Source: Sphingobium xanthum (GTDB lineage: Bacteria > Pseudomonadota > Alphaproteobacteria > Sphingomonadales > Sphingomonadaceae). From it: 64,000 bases of DNA. Where the stretch lies: NCBI RefSeq assembly GCF_019737615.1, contig NZ_JAHKKS010000005.1, positions 186,001 to 250,000 of the forward strand, in the 5' to 3' direction. Under the pieces are notes generated by a model. It saw only the letters and a list, made by a program, of their open reading frames with translations, searched no databases and was not told the DNA's origin. The translations under genes were made by a program, and so were the position numbers. This document shows positions 17,833 through 27,316 of the stretch, piece by piece (the first letter of the stretch is position 1; every line of letters starts with the position of its first letter).

Positions 17833-18651
17833 ATGTGCGTGCTCGCCTTCGCCTGGAATGCCCATCCGCACTGGCGCCTCGTGCTTGCCGGCAATCGTGA
17901 CGAACTGCACGCGCGGCCGGCGGCGGCAATCGCGCGTTGGCCCGACGCGACCCACGTCATCGCCGGGCGCGATCTGGAGGCGGGCGGCACCTGGCTCGGC
18001 ATTTCCGATCAGGGGCGGCTCGCCGTCGTCACCAATCTGCGTGGCTATGGCCCGCCCGAAGCGGGGAGAGCCTCGCGCGGGGCACTGGTGAGCGATCTGC
18101 TGACCCGGAACGGGTCGCACAATGATCCGGCCAGGATCGATCCCGCGACGTTCAATCCGTTCAATCTCATCCTCGCCGATCCGGCACAGGCGCTCTTTCT
18201 GACCAACCGGCCGATCCAGCGCGGCCCGCTTGGCCTGTGGCGCCGCCGCGTCGTGCCCGTCCCGCTGACGTCGGGCATCCATGGCGTGTCGAACGGTGCC
18301 TTCGATGCGCCCTGGCCCAAGATGCTCCAGCTCAAGGCCGCGATGGCCGATTGGCTCGTGGGCGATGCCGACGATTTCGCGCCGCTCTTCTCAGCCCTGC
18401 GCAGCGAGACCCTGCCGCCCTTGGGCGTCGCGCCGGACCAGCCCTCGGACGTCCCGCAGGAAGCGCAGACCTCGCCGATCTTCATCCGCAGACCCGTCTA
18501 TGGCACGCGCTGCAGCACGGTGGTCGCCATCGCCACAGACGGCACCGGCCACATGATCGAGCGCCGGTTCGATCCGGACGGCGGCCAGACCGGCGAAAGC
18601 CTCGCGCAATTCCGCTGGCCGCCGCTGATCACGCTGGCGGGTGGACGATAG
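17833..18651 (+). CDS. NRDE/TANGO2 family protein
   Basis: 272 aa. It starts MCVLAFAW with the invariant Cys2, followed by LAGNRDELHARPAAA, the NRDE motif at residues 21-24, and further family features GGTWLGISDQGRLAVVTNLR and SNGAFDAPWPKM. Eukaryotic TANGO2 proteins are implicated in haem or lipid handling; bacterial members are uncharacterised. Its place directly after hemW and a coupled exported protein is noteworthy given the proposed haem link, but that is an inference. Confidence 0.9.
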   Translation: MCVLAFAWNAHPHWRLVLAGNRDELHARPAAAIARWPDATHVIAGRDLEAGGTWLGISDQGRLAVVTNLRGYGPPEAGRASRGALVSDLLTRNGSHNDPARIDPATFNPFNLILADPAQALFLTNRPIQRGPLGLWRRRVVPVPLTSGIHGVSNGAFDAPWPKMLQLKAAMADWLVGDADDFAPLFSALRSETLPPLGVAPDQPSDVPQEAQTSPIFIRRPVYGTRCSTVVAIATDGTGHMIERRFDPDGGQTGESLAQFRWPPLITLAGGR

Positions 18652-19051
18652 GTCTGGGGAATTTGGCCGCTATCCCAACTGCCGAAACGCGGTGGAGAGC
18701 GGGCTTTGATCTTCCTTCATCTTCAGAGGAGGGGTTAAGGCCGTTGTGTCGTCGTAACCTCCCTGCCCCATTGCCCACCCATCCCGCATCCGGCTCGCAA
18801 AGAGCACGGATCGAACCAGGCCAGCCGCAAAACGCTCTGTCCTACTCACTCCATTTCATGCCATCGCAAATGCACCCGGCGCACGATCCGCTGTTCTTTG
18901 ACCCCGTAAAAATCCGCAGAAAACCGTGCCCTTCGCTCGCCCCGAAGCAAAGTTTCGCGCGTCCGCTATGCGCGATACGTGTGAACTTAGCGAAGTTAAG
19001 GCGATAAGCTGCTCGGATATAATGATTTTTCATTACCGGGGAGCGATCTCA
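18652..19051. other. intergenic region with repeat fragments
   Basis: 400 bp without a supportable gene. It holds half of the GC-rich palindrome family (CTTCAGAGGAGGGGTTAA near 18720) and, at 18968-18997, a 30 bp sequence found again at 43716-43745. No transcription signal was identified with confidence. Confidence 0.6.
18968..18997. repeat. 30 bp dispersed repeat, copy 1
   Basis: Starts ATGCGCGATACGTGTGAACT and continues to GAAGTT. It matches 43716-43745 at 28 of 30 bases. Both copies lie in non-coding DNA near A-rich stretches containing CGCAGAAAACCG or CGCAAAACCGCGG. Confidence 0.7.
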
Positions 19052-19843
19052 TCACGCCAGATCTGTCAATATCCGCGCCGTTTCCGCGTCCGCAGGTAGA
19101 AACGTTTCGATCGTGACTTCGGACAAGGTCACGTCCACGGCCGTGCCGAACAAGGTCGTGGTGCTGATGAAAGACAGCGGTCCTGCGGGGCTGTCGAGTC
19201 GCAGCGGCACGACGAGGCTGCCGTCGTCGATCGCGGGCGCTGTGCGGCCATGGTGCCGGGGCACGGGGTAGCTCTCCAGCTCGGTCAACAACTCGGCAAG
19301 CTGCGCATCGGCTGAAATCTCGACGTCGCGCGAGAGCCGCGCCAGCACATGCGCTCGCCACTCGGGCAGGTTGAGGATGCGCCCTGCCAGCCCCTCGGGG
19401 TGCAAGCTGAGCCGCAGCACATTGATCGGCGGCGCGATCAGATGCTCAGCGCACCCGGCAAGGAAGGCGTGCGCCGCCTGATTGCCCATCAGCAGGTTCC
19501 AGTGCCTGTCCACCGCCAGCGCCGGATTGGGCATATGGCAGCGCAACAGCAGCGCGATCGCCTCGCGCGCGGCGGCGAAGTCCGGCGCGTCGAAAGCCCG
19601 CTCCGGATGCACCGGCGCGAAGCCCGCGGCCAGCAGCAGTTCGTTGCGGCCGCGCGGCTCCAGGGCGAGCTGCTCGGCAAGCCGCAACACCATCTCCCGG
19701 CTGGGCTTCGACCGCCCGGATTCGATGAAGCTGAGGTGCCGCTGCGAAATCTCGGTGTCGAGCGCGAGCGCGAGCTGGCTGTAGCGGCGGCGCCCGCGCC
19801 AGACGCGCAGCAATTCGCCGAATTGGGTAGGCATCTCGGTCAT
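19052..19843 (-). CDS. XRE-family regulator with MmyB-like ligand-binding domain
   Basis: 263 aa. An N-terminal helix-turn-helix (FGELLRVWRGRRRYSQLALALDTEISQRHLSFIESGRSKPS) is followed by a PAS-like MmyB domain with its signature VDRHWNLLMGN at about residues 105-115 and GNQAAHAFL. This family usually represses or activates an adjacent metabolic gene in response to a lipid or CoA-linked ligand. Upstream codons to 19879 are open, but the ATG at 19843 (MTEMPTQFGELLR) gives the usual family start. It is divergent from the small membrane protein at 19974, its likely target. Confidence 0.88.
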   Translation of the reverse strand: MTEMPTQFGELLRVWRGRRRYSQLALALDTEISQRHLSFIESGRSKPSREMVLRLAEQLALEPRGRNELLLAAGFAPVHPERAFDAPDFAAAREAIALLLRCHMPNPALAVDRHWNLLMGNQAAHAFLAGCAEHLIAPPINVLRLSLHPEGLAGRILNLPEWRAHVLARLSRDVEISADAQLAELLTELESYPVPRHHGRTAPAIDDGSLVVPLRLDSPAGPLSFISTTTLFGTAVDVTLSEVTIETFLPADAETARILTDLA

Positions 19844-19973
19844 GCAGCGCAGGCTAGAGAGAGCCCATCCACCTTTCAATGACCTGGCAGGTAATCGACT
19901 TGAGAACCGATTCGCCCGAGTCTTCCCTCAACGGCGCGGCCCTCCCACCGTGCCCCGAACGAGGAGAAATACG

Positions 19974-20363
19974 ATGTCGAAGATGTTCAGCCTCAATGGC
20001 CTGCTGGCGATCGATGCCATCACGTGCGCCGCGATGGGCGTGTTGCTGATGGTCGCCGCCGGGCCGGTTGCGGCGCTCACTGCTCTGCCCGCGTCCTTCC
20101 TGTTCTGGGCCGGTGCCGTGCTGCTGCCGATCGCCGCCTTCATGGCGCTCAGCGCCCGCCTCCGGCCAGTGCCTGCCGCCGCGGCCGGCCTCGTCGTCCT
20201 CGGCAATATCGGCTGGGTGATCGCAAGCCTGCTGCTTCCCGCGCTCGGTTTCGTGACGCCAAACGCGCTCGGCTGGATCTTCCTCGCCGCGCAGGCCGCC
20301 GTCGTCGCGGTGCTGGCGACACTCGAAGCGCAGGCCATGCAGCGCCCCGCCCTCGCCGCCTGA
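19974..20363 (+). CDS. small four-helix membrane protein of unknown function
   Basis: 129 aa with four hydrophobic segments (about residues 8-34, 43-60, 70-92 and 98-118). It resembles the small SPW/DoxX-like membrane proteins of proteobacteria but no family motif is certain. GAGGAG lies 7 bp before the ATG at 19974. It is divergent from the XRE/MmyB regulator, 130 bp apart, which suggests regulation by it. Confidence 0.75.
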   Translation: MSKMFSLNGLLAIDAITCAAMGVLLMVAAGPVAALTALPASFLFWAGAVLLPIAAFMALSARLRPVPAAAAGLVVLGNIGWVIASLLLPALGFVTPNALGWIFLAAQAAVVAVLATLEAQAMQRPALAA

Positions 20364-20428
20364 TCCCTTGGGTCGCGGCAACTCAGGGCCGGGCGCGAAC
20401 GACGGTTCTGCCCGGCCCTGTCCTGATC

Positions 20429-21667
20429 TCAGAACAGCACCGCCAGCGTATGCAGCGCGACACCGACCAGACCACCCACCAGCGTGCCGTTGATCCGGAT
20501 ATACTGAAGGTCGCGCCCCACGGCATTTTCCAGCCGATCCGTGACCGTCTGCGCATCCCAGCCACGCACCGTCTCGGACACCAAAGTCACGATGTTGCCG
20601 CCATAGCGCGCGGCCGTGCCGGCGGCGACGCGGCGAGCGAAGCGGTTGACCAGATGCCGCAGGCCGGGGTCGTCGCGCAGCGTTTCGCCGATCTGGCGCG
20701 TGAACTCGCCGAGCCGCCCGGCCAGCACCGCATCAGGATCACGCGCGGCCCGGAGGAGCGCCTCGCGCGCGGCCTGCCAGAGGCCATCGAGCCAGCGCTG
20801 CATGGCCGGGTTGGCCACCATCTCATCACGAATGCGGTCTACCCGCGCCTGCATCGCGGCATCGTGCTGCAGGTCGAAGGCGAGCGTCATCAGCCCTTCT
20901 TCTACCTTGACGCGCAAGCGATGTTCGGGATCGACCGCCGCCTCCTGCAACAGCTTGTCGAGACCTTCGATGATCTTGGTCGCCAACGTCTCGTCCAGCC
21001 CCGTCCAGCGCATGATCGAGCCGGAGCGCTCGTGGACGATCTGGTGGATCATCGCGCTATTGGCTTCGAGCGTGTGCGCCGCCCAGCGAATCAGCGCATC
21101 GAGTACCGGCTGGTGGCGCCCGTCCTTCATCGCCGCGGTGAGGAGCTGGCCGAGCAACGGCGCGACCTTGAGCTGGCCGATGCGCTGCGTGAGCGCGCTC
21201 TTGATCATGCCGCCCAGCCGCTCGTCATCGAGCGCATCGAGACTATCGGCGATGAGGCGCGAGGCGCCGCGCCGCAAGCGGTCGTCGCCGCCCGACGGCG
21301 CCGCGAGCAACCGCCCGGCCGCGCCCGCCACGTCGAGCCGCGCCATGCGCCGCGCCACGACGGCGGGCGTCAGGAAATTGTCGCGCAGGAACGAGGCCAG
21401 CGTCTCGCCGATCCTGTCCTTGTTGCGCGGGATGATCGCTGTGTGCGGGATCGGCAGGCCGAGCGGATGGCGGAACAGCGCCGTCACCGCGAACCAGTCG
21501 GCCAGGCCACCAACCATCGCCGCCTCGGCAAAGGCGCGGATGAAGCCGACCGCCGGATGGACATGCTCGAATTGCCGGGCCGCGATGTAGAGTGCGGCCA
21601 TGGCAACAAGCAGACCGGTGGCGACAATACGCATCTGCCGTCCACCGTTCACCGCCATGCGGGTCAT
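20429..21667 (-). CDS. DUF445 family membrane-anchored protein
   Basis: 412 aa. An N-terminal membrane segment (VATGLLVAMAALYIAA, residues about 14-30) is followed by the DUF445 signature AFAEAAMVGGLADWFAVTALFRHPLGLPIPHTAIIP and NKDRIGETLASFLRDNFL. A further hydrophobic stretch is at the C-terminus (LVGGLVGVALHTLAVLF). Function is unknown; the family includes YheB/YjiN-like inner-membrane proteins. It is convergent with the small membrane protein and 84 bp downstream of the RND operon end. Confidence 0.9.
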   Translation of the reverse strand: MTRMAVNGGRQMRIVATGLLVAMAALYIAARQFEHVHPAVGFIRAFAEAAMVGGLADWFAVTALFRHPLGLPIPHTAIIPRNKDRIGETLASFLRDNFLTPAVVARRMARLDVAGAAGRLLAAPSGGDDRLRRGASRLIADSLDALDDERLGGMIKSALTQRIGQLKVAPLLGQLLTAAMKDGRHQPVLDALIRWAAHTLEANSAMIHQIVHERSGSIMRWTGLDETLATKIIEGLDKLLQEAAVDPEHRLRVKVEEGLMTLAFDLQHDAAMQARVDRIRDEMVANPAMQRWLDGLWQAAREALLRAARDPDAVLAGRLGEFTRQIGETLRDDPGLRHLVNRFARRVAAGTAARYGGNIVTLVSETVRGWDAQTVTDRLENAVGRDLQYIRINGTLVGGLVGVALHTLAVLF

Positions 21668-21750
21668 GCGTCCCTCTCGCCGAGCATCACTGTCCTGTCA
21701 TGCCGCTCATGCGACATGGTGACAAGCCCGCGCGATGGCTTTGGTTCCCG

Positions 21751-24700
21751 CTATTCCGCAGGCTGAGGCGCAGTGGGTTCCTCAGCCTTGCCGTCATAAG
21801 TGAGCAGGCGGCGGCGCAGCCATGGGCCGAGGCGCTTCTCCATGCCGTCGGCCAGACTGAAGGCAGCCGGCACGATGGCGAGCGTCAGCAGCGTGGACAG
21901 CACCAGACCGCCGATCACCGTGATACCCATTGGCGAACGCCATGCGCCGTCACCGGTGAGCGACAGGGCGGTCGGGATCATGCCCGCGGTCATGGCCACG
22001 GTGGTCATCACGATCGGCTGGGCACGCTTGTGGCCCGCTTCCATGATCGCCTCATATTTCGGCACGCCGCGGTCCATCTCCTCGAGCGCGAAGTCGATCA
22101 GCAGGATCGAGTTCTTCGCGACGATGCCGAGCAGCATCAGCAGGCCGATATAGACCGGCAGCGAGATCGGCTCGCCCAGCATGAGCAGGAACAGCAGGCC
22201 GCCCAGCGGCGCCAGCGCCAGCGAGCACATGTTCACCAGCGGCGAGATGAAGCGCTTGTAGAGCAGCACCAGCACCGCGAACACCAGCAGCACGCCGGAC
22301 GCGACCGCGATGATGAAGTTGACGATCAGCTCCTGCTGCCACTTGTCGCTGCCGACCGCCTGGTTCGAGACGCCTTGCGGCAGGTTCTTCATGATCGGCA
22401 GATTGTTGATCTTCTGCATGACCGGGCCCTTGACCTGGTCCTTCGCGAGGTCCGCGCCCACGAAGATGCGGCGCATCTGCGCATAACGCTGGATCTGGGT
22501 CGGCCCGGCGCCGAAGCTGATCTCGGCCACGCGGCTGAGCGGCACCGACGTGCCGCTCGTGGTCTGCACCGGCAGGTTCTCGATGGTCGAGAGATCGCGC
22601 CGCGACACTTCGGGCAGCATCACGCGGATCGGCACCTGACGATCGGAGAGCGAGAATTTCGCGCTGTTCTGGTCGATGTCGCCGAGCGTCGCGATGCGGA
22701 TCGTCTGGCTGAGCGACTGCGTCGTCACGCCGAGCTGCGCTGCCAGATCGAGGCGCGGCTTGATGATGAGCTCGGGGCGCTGCATGTCGGCGGTGACGCG
22801 CGGCGCTACCACCTCGGGCATCTTCTTCATCTGCTCGACCAGTATCGCCGCCGTTTGCTCCAGCTGCCTGGGATCGGAGCCGTTGAGCATCACGGAGATA
22901 TCGCGGCCGGTGCCGAACCCGCCCTGCTGCGAGGCGAAGCTGACGCGCGCATCCGGGAACTCGGCCAGCTTCGGCGCCAGATCGCGCTCGAACTCGATGG
23001 AGGAACGCTTGCGGTTCTTCTTCAGCGTGATGAAGATGCGGCCATTGCCCTCGCGGATGTTCTCCATCGCAGTCTCGACTTCGGGCTGCGCGTTGATCAG
23101 ATCCGCCACGCGATCGATGACGATCTCGGTCTGCCGAACCGTCGTGCCCGGCACCATCTCGATGTTGATGCGGCTGAAGTCCTGGTCCTGGTTGGGCTCG
23201 AACTGCTGCGGCATCATCGCGAGCAGCGCGACCGTCAGCAGGAACGCCGCGAGGCCGAAGCCCATCATCCACACGCGATGGTCGAGGAATTTCGCGGCGA
23301 TGCGCCGGCCGATGCCGCCGCCGTGGGCATAGGCCTTGGCACGTTTGGTATCGAGCGCCCAGGCGAGCAGGCTCATGTAGCGATCCATCAGCCAGCCTTC
23401 GCCGTGCTTCGCCTCGCCATGATGCTCGAGGAAATAGGCGGCAATCATCGGCGTGATCATGCGGGCCACGGCCAGCGAGATCAGCACCGAGATGACGACG
23501 GTGAAGCCGAAGTTCTTGAAGAACTGACCCGAGATGCCCGGCATCAGCGCGACCGGCAGGAATACCGCGACGATCGAGAAAGTCGTCGCGACGACGGCAA
23601 GGCCGATCTCGTCGGCCGCGTCGATCGAGGCCTGATAGGCCGTCTTGCCCATGCGCATGTGGCGCACGATGTTCTCGATCTCCACGATGGCGTCATCGAC
23701 CAGCACGCCGGCGACCAGGCCCAGCGCGAGGAGCGAGAGGAAGTTCAGGTTGAACCCCATGATGTCCATGAAGAAGAAGGTCGGGATGGCCGCCAGCGGA
23801 ATGGCGATGGCGCTGATCGCCGTCGCGCGCCAGTCGCGCAGGAAGATGAACACCACGATGACAGCCAGCACCGCGCCTTCGATGATGGCGTGCATCGAGC
23901 TCGAATACTGGTCCTTGGTGTAGTTCACGCTGGTGAAGAGCTGGCGGAACTTGAGGCCCGGATTCTCCTTTTCGATCTTGTCCAGCGTCGCGATCGCCTC
24001 GTCATAGACGTTGACGTCCGAAGCGCCCTTGGCGCGCTGGATCGAGAAGGTGACGACCTGCTTGCCCTCGACCTTGCCGAGCCGCTTCTGCTCGCCATAG
24101 CCGTCCGTGACCTTGGCGATCTCGGAAAGCAGCACCGAACGGCCGTTGCCGAGCGAAATCTGGGTCTGGCTCAGATCATAGGCCGACTGCGCGTTGCCGA
24201 GTACACGCACGGACTGGCGCGAGCCGGCGATCTCCGCCTGGCCGCCGGCCGCATTGAGATTGACCTGCCGAAGCGTCTGGTTGACTTGGCTCGCAGTCAC
24301 GCCGAGCGACTGCATTTTCGCCGGATCGAGGATGACGCGAATCTCGCGATCGACGCCGCCACCGCGCTCGACGCGCGCCATGCCCCGGATACCGAGCAGT
24401 CGCTTGGCGACCGTGTCGTCCACGAACCAGCTCAACTGCTCGATCGTCATGTCGGTCGCCTGCACGGCGAAGAACGCGATCTCGCCGCCGCCGTTTACCT
24501 CGACCTTGCTCACCAAAGGTTCGAGAATGCCGTCCGGCAGATCCGACCGGATCTGATCGACGGCATTCTTGACTTCCTGCGTTGCGACATTCGGGTCGAC
24601 GCCGATCTGGAACTGCACGAACGTGTCGCTGCCCCCCTCGCGCGCCGTCGACTGGATCTCATCGACGCCGTTCAGCGCGCGGACCGCAGCCTCGACCCGC

Positions 24701-24903
24701 TGTGTGATCTGCGTCTCGATCTCGGTCGGCGCGGCGCCGGGCTGGCTGATCGAAATCTCGACCGCCGGGAAATCGATGTCGGGGCTATCGACCACCGCCA
24801 TGTTGATGAACGAGATGACGCCGGCAAGCAGCAGGCCCAGGAACATGACGATCGGCGGCACGGGATTGCGAATGCACCAGGCCGAAATATTGCGAAAACC
24901 CAT
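21751..24903 (-). CDS. RND efflux transporter permease (HAE1-like)
   Basis: 1050 aa, full length for an RND pump, with the expected 12 helices and two large periplasmic loops. The proton-relay pair is in LVAGVLVDDAIVEIENIVRHM, about residues 391-411. The conserved opening (ISAWCIRNPVPPIVMFLGLLLAGVISF) and PNVATQEVKNAVDQIRSDLP region are intact. It expels hydrophobic or toxic compounds together with a periplasmic adaptor and an outer-membrane channel. The adaptor gene is 58 bp upstream in the same operon. No outer-membrane factor or TetR repressor is adjacent. Confidence 0.96.
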   Translation of the reverse strand: MGFRNISAWCIRNPVPPIVMFLGLLLAGVISFINMAVVDSPDIDFPAVEISISQPGAAPTEIETQITQRVEAAVRALNGVDEIQSTAREGGSDTFVQFQIGVDPNVATQEVKNAVDQIRSDLPDGILEPLVSKVEVNGGGEIAFFAVQATDMTIEQLSWFVDDTVAKRLLGIRGMARVERGGGVDREIRVILDPAKMQSLGVTASQVNQTLRQVNLNAAGGQAEIAGSRQSVRVLGNAQSAYDLSQTQISLGNGRSVLLSEIAKVTDGYGEQKRLGKVEGKQVVTFSIQRAKGASDVNVYDEAIATLDKIEKENPGLKFRQLFTSVNYTKDQYSSSMHAIIEGAVLAVIVVFIFLRDWRATAISAIAIPLAAIPTFFFMDIMGFNLNFLSLLALGLVAGVLVDDAIVEIENIVRHMRMGKTAYQASIDAADEIGLAVVATTFSIVAVFLPVALMPGISGQFFKNFGFTVVISVLISLAVARMITPMIAAYFLEHHGEAKHGEGWLMDRYMSLLAWALDTKRAKAYAHGGGIGRRIAAKFLDHRVWMMGFGLAAFLLTVALLAMMPQQFEPNQDQDFSRINIEMVPGTTVRQTEIVIDRVADLINAQPEVETAMENIREGNGRIFITLKKNRKRSSIEFERDLAPKLAEFPDARVSFASQQGGFGTGRDISVMLNGSDPRQLEQTAAILVEQMKKMPEVVAPRVTADMQRPELIIKPRLDLAAQLGVTTQSLSQTIRIATLGDIDQNSAKFSLSDRQVPIRVMLPEVSRRDLSTIENLPVQTTSGTSVPLSRVAEISFGAGPTQIQRYAQMRRIFVGADLAKDQVKGPVMQKINNLPIMKNLPQGVSNQAVGSDKWQQELIVNFIIAVASGVLLVFAVLVLLYKRFISPLVNMCSLALAPLGGLLFLLMLGEPISLPVYIGLLMLLGIVAKNSILLIDFALEEMDRGVPKYEAIMEAGHKRAQPIVMTTVAMTAGMIPTALSLTGDGAWRSPMGITVIGGLVLSTLLTLAIVPAAFSLADGMEKRLGPWLRRRLLTYDGKAEEPTAPQPAE

Positions 24904-24961
24904 CTGTCCCGTCCTGCTTCAACCTGTCGCACCCGGCCCATCGGCCGGTGCGACCCGTTCC

Positions 24962-26140
24962 TTAGCTACCGCTGCTCTGCAGCTTGGGCTTCACCGTCTC
25001 ACCCGGATTGAGGAAGCCGCCTGCGAACAGGACGACCCGCTCCTTGCCGTTCAGACCCTTAGTGATCGCGAGGCCACCAGCCGTGACCGCACCGGTCGTC
25101 ACGTTGCGGCGCTCGATCTTGTTGTCCTTGCCGACGACATAGACATAAGCGCCCTGATTGTCGCTCTGCACGGCCGATTCCGGCAACACGGAAGCAGACA
25201 CCTGATCCATCGCGATCTGCGCACTGGCGAAACCGCCCGGACGCAGCGCCTGATTGGCGGGCAGCGCGATCTTCGCGAAGCCCTGACGGTTCGTCTGATC
25301 GATGACCGGCGAGATCTGCCAGACAGTGCCCTCGAAGCTCTGCGTGAGGCCGACCGGGGTCACCTTCGCAGCAGTGCCGACCCGGAGCTGCGCAAGCTCA
25401 CTCTCGGACAACATGGCACGCATTTCCATCTCGCCGCCCTTGGCGATCCGGAACAGGGAGGTGGCCCCACCGCTCACAATCTGGCCGGGCTCGACCGCAC
25501 GGGTGAGGACGAGACCGCCCTCCGGCGCGCGAATGTCGAGACGGCCGACCTGGGCGCGCATCTGGTTGAGCTGCGCGATCGCGACGTTGACACGGGCGAC
25601 GGCGGCATCGCGCGTCGCGGTCTTCTGGTCGATGTCCGCCTTCGAGACGAAACCGTCCGCGACCAGCGCACGAGCGCGATCGAGATTGTTCTGGGCAAGC
25701 CGCGCATCGGCGCGATTGACATCGACCTGCGCGGCAAGCTGCGCGATCTGCTGGGACTGCAGGGAACGCTCGATCGTCGCGAGGATCTGGCCCTTGCCGA
25801 CCCAGTCACCGGGCTGGACGTGAACCGCGAGCACGCGGCCGCCCTCGCCGACAACGCCAACCGGCATATCGACCCGCGCGGCGAGCGATCCGGTCGCATT
25901 GGCGAGGCGCGTCACGGCTTCCTGACCGGGCGTCGCAACGGTCACCAGAGGAACCTGTTCACCTTCCGCCTCGGTCGCGGCGCCGCCGCCCGTCATGCGG
26001 TAGGCCACCATCGCGATGACCGCGAGCAGCACGATCGCGCCGACGATCAGCAGCAGCCTGCGCCGCTTGCGCCGCGTTTCCTCGTCGAGTGCCTGATCGG
26101 CCAGCATGGTGTCGTATTTCACGTTTGTTTCGTAGTTCAT
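24962..26140 (-). CDS. RND efflux periplasmic adaptor (membrane fusion protein)
   Basis: 392 aa. A single membrane anchor (LLLIVGAIVLLAVIAMVAY, about residues 29-47) precedes a lipoyl-like domain (MPVGVVGEGGRVLAVHVQPGDWVGKGQILATIE), an alpha-hairpin coiled coil (about 115-190), the second lipoyl half (RLDIRAPEGGLVLTRAVEPGQIV) and the beta-barrel (VTPVGLTQSFEGTVWQISPVID). It bridges the RND permease with an outer-membrane channel. It is first in the two-gene operon; the 330 bp upstream shows no recognisable regulator site. Confidence 0.95.
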   Translation of the reverse strand: MNYETNVKYDTMLADQALDEETRRKRRRLLLIVGAIVLLAVIAMVAYRMTGGGAATEAEGEQVPLVTVATPGQEAVTRLANATGSLAARVDMPVGVVGEGGRVLAVHVQPGDWVGKGQILATIERSLQSQQIAQLAAQVDVNRADARLAQNNLDRARALVADGFVSKADIDQKTATRDAAVARVNVAIAQLNQMRAQVGRLDIRAPEGGLVLTRAVEPGQIVSGGATSLFRIAKGGEMEMRAMLSESELAQLRVGTAAKVTPVGLTQSFEGTVWQISPVIDQTNRQGFAKIALPANQALRPGGFASAQIAMDQVSASVLPESAVQSDNQGAYVYVVGKDNKIERRNVTTGAVTAGGLAITKGLNGKERVVLFAGGFLNPGETVKPKLQSSGS

Positions 26141-26470
26141 GGGTTTCGCCGCCTCGACGCGAAAGCGTCCTTCGTCGTTCGCGCTGTATTAGCCAAATAA
26201 ATCACTTCGAGCAAGCCGGATTCGCAGAATTTTCGCAGCCGCAGCATTCCCGAAAGCCACCGAGCCGGTCGCACGCGCCAAAGGTCCGCCTCGTCAGTTC
26301 ACCCACGCAGGATGAACGAGGCATGAAGCCATAGACCAACATGGCTGCGTTTTCGATCGATTTCGGACGGTTATGCGACGACCGGCGACAGCGCTTGTAG
26401 ACTTTGTCTACTCACTGTCAACGCCTTTCGCGGATCTCGCATAGGCCTGCGGCGCGAACCGGGGCCGCGC
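26141..26470. other. intergenic region
   Basis: 330 bp upstream of the RND operon and downstream of the methyltransferase-like gene. It should hold the RND promoter, but I see no clear -35/-10, operator or terminator. TGTAGACTTTGTCTACTCA at about 26396-26414 contains the short dyad GTAGAC..GTCTAC (26397-26402 and 26406-26411). Confidence 0.4.
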
Positions 26471-27253
26471 TCAGCGCGGCTTGACGAACTTGAACAGGAA
26501 ACGATCGGTCTTTCCACGCACGACCGGATCGAAGATCAGCTTCGTGTGATCGTCCCCCGGTTGCGCCAGTATGTCGCTCGTCGCCGCCAGCCGGAAGCCC
26601 GCCGCCTCGAAATCCGCCTTCACGGTGGCCGGATCGATGCGATGCAGCTTGTCGACGATCTCCCGCGTGTCGCCACCGGGATTGGCCGCATGATCGATGA
26701 CGCCGACTACGCCGCCCGGCTTCATCATCGCGAACAGCGCCTTCACGAACACCGCCGGATCGGCGCGCGGGATCCTGAACCGGTCGGACTGCCAGTAGAG
26801 ATCGTGATAGCTGTCGTTGATGATCGCGAAATCGAAGCGCTTCTCGCCCGGCGCCAGCGCCTCGAACGGATAGCGGGTCAGCGTCACATTGGGATTCCGG
26901 GCCTGCAACGCATCGAGCGCGAACTTGCCGGCCGGATCATTGTAGAACTGCTCGGGTTGATAGGCGACGACGCTGCCGCCCGGGCCGACGCCACGCGACA
27001 GAATTTCCGCCCAATAGCCGGTGCCGGTGATGAAATCGGCGGCAACCATGCCGCGGCGCAGGCCGAGGAAGGCGAGCACCTGCCCCGGCTTGCGCGCAGC
27101 GTCCAGGCCTTGCGCGGCGCTCGGCCGTCCCGGCTCCTTGAGGACGGCCTCGATCGTTGCGGCGCTCATCCCGCCACCGCCGCGCTGCGCGGGTGCCGTC
27201 GTCGCTGCAAGCAGGGCCAGGCTCGCGCCAGCCATGATCATCATTCCGCGCAT
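26471..27253 (-). CDS. exported SAM-methyltransferase-fold protein
   Basis: 260 aa. The N-terminus (MIMAGASLALLAATTAPAQRG) looks like a signal peptide cut after APA. The rest has a Rossmann methyltransferase fold: motif I VAADFITGTGYWAEILSRGVGPGG at about residues 69-92, then RFDFAIINDSYHDLYW and KPGGVVGVIDHAANPGG. Similar exported proteins occur widely in sphingomonads and xanthomonads and are annotated as class I methyltransferases. SAM is not known to be abundant in the periplasm, so the true activity is uncertain. Monocistronic. Confidence 0.85.
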   Translation of the reverse strand: MRGMMIMAGASLALLAATTAPAQRGGGGMSAATIEAVLKEPGRPSAAQGLDAARKPGQVLAFLGLRRGMVAADFITGTGYWAEILSRGVGPGGSVVAYQPEQFYNDPAGKFALDALQARNPNVTLTRYPFEALAPGEKRFDFAIINDSYHDLYWQSDRFRIPRADPAVFVKALFAMMKPGGVVGVIDHAANPGGDTREIVDKLHRIDPATVKADFEAAGFRLAATSDILAQPGDDHTKLIFDPVVRGKTDRFLFKFVKPR

Positions 27254-27316
27254 CGCAGCCCTCCGCTCACTGATGCGCCATAGTGCGCCGCGTGCGCGGA
27301 GGGATCAAGCCTGCGT

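Noticed and set aside
21592..25011. 1139-codon open frame on the plus strand opposite the RND permease
   Set aside because: It is antisense to a complete RND permease with all family motifs. Its translation is rich in His, Arg and Asp, typical of an antisense frame in GC-rich DNA.
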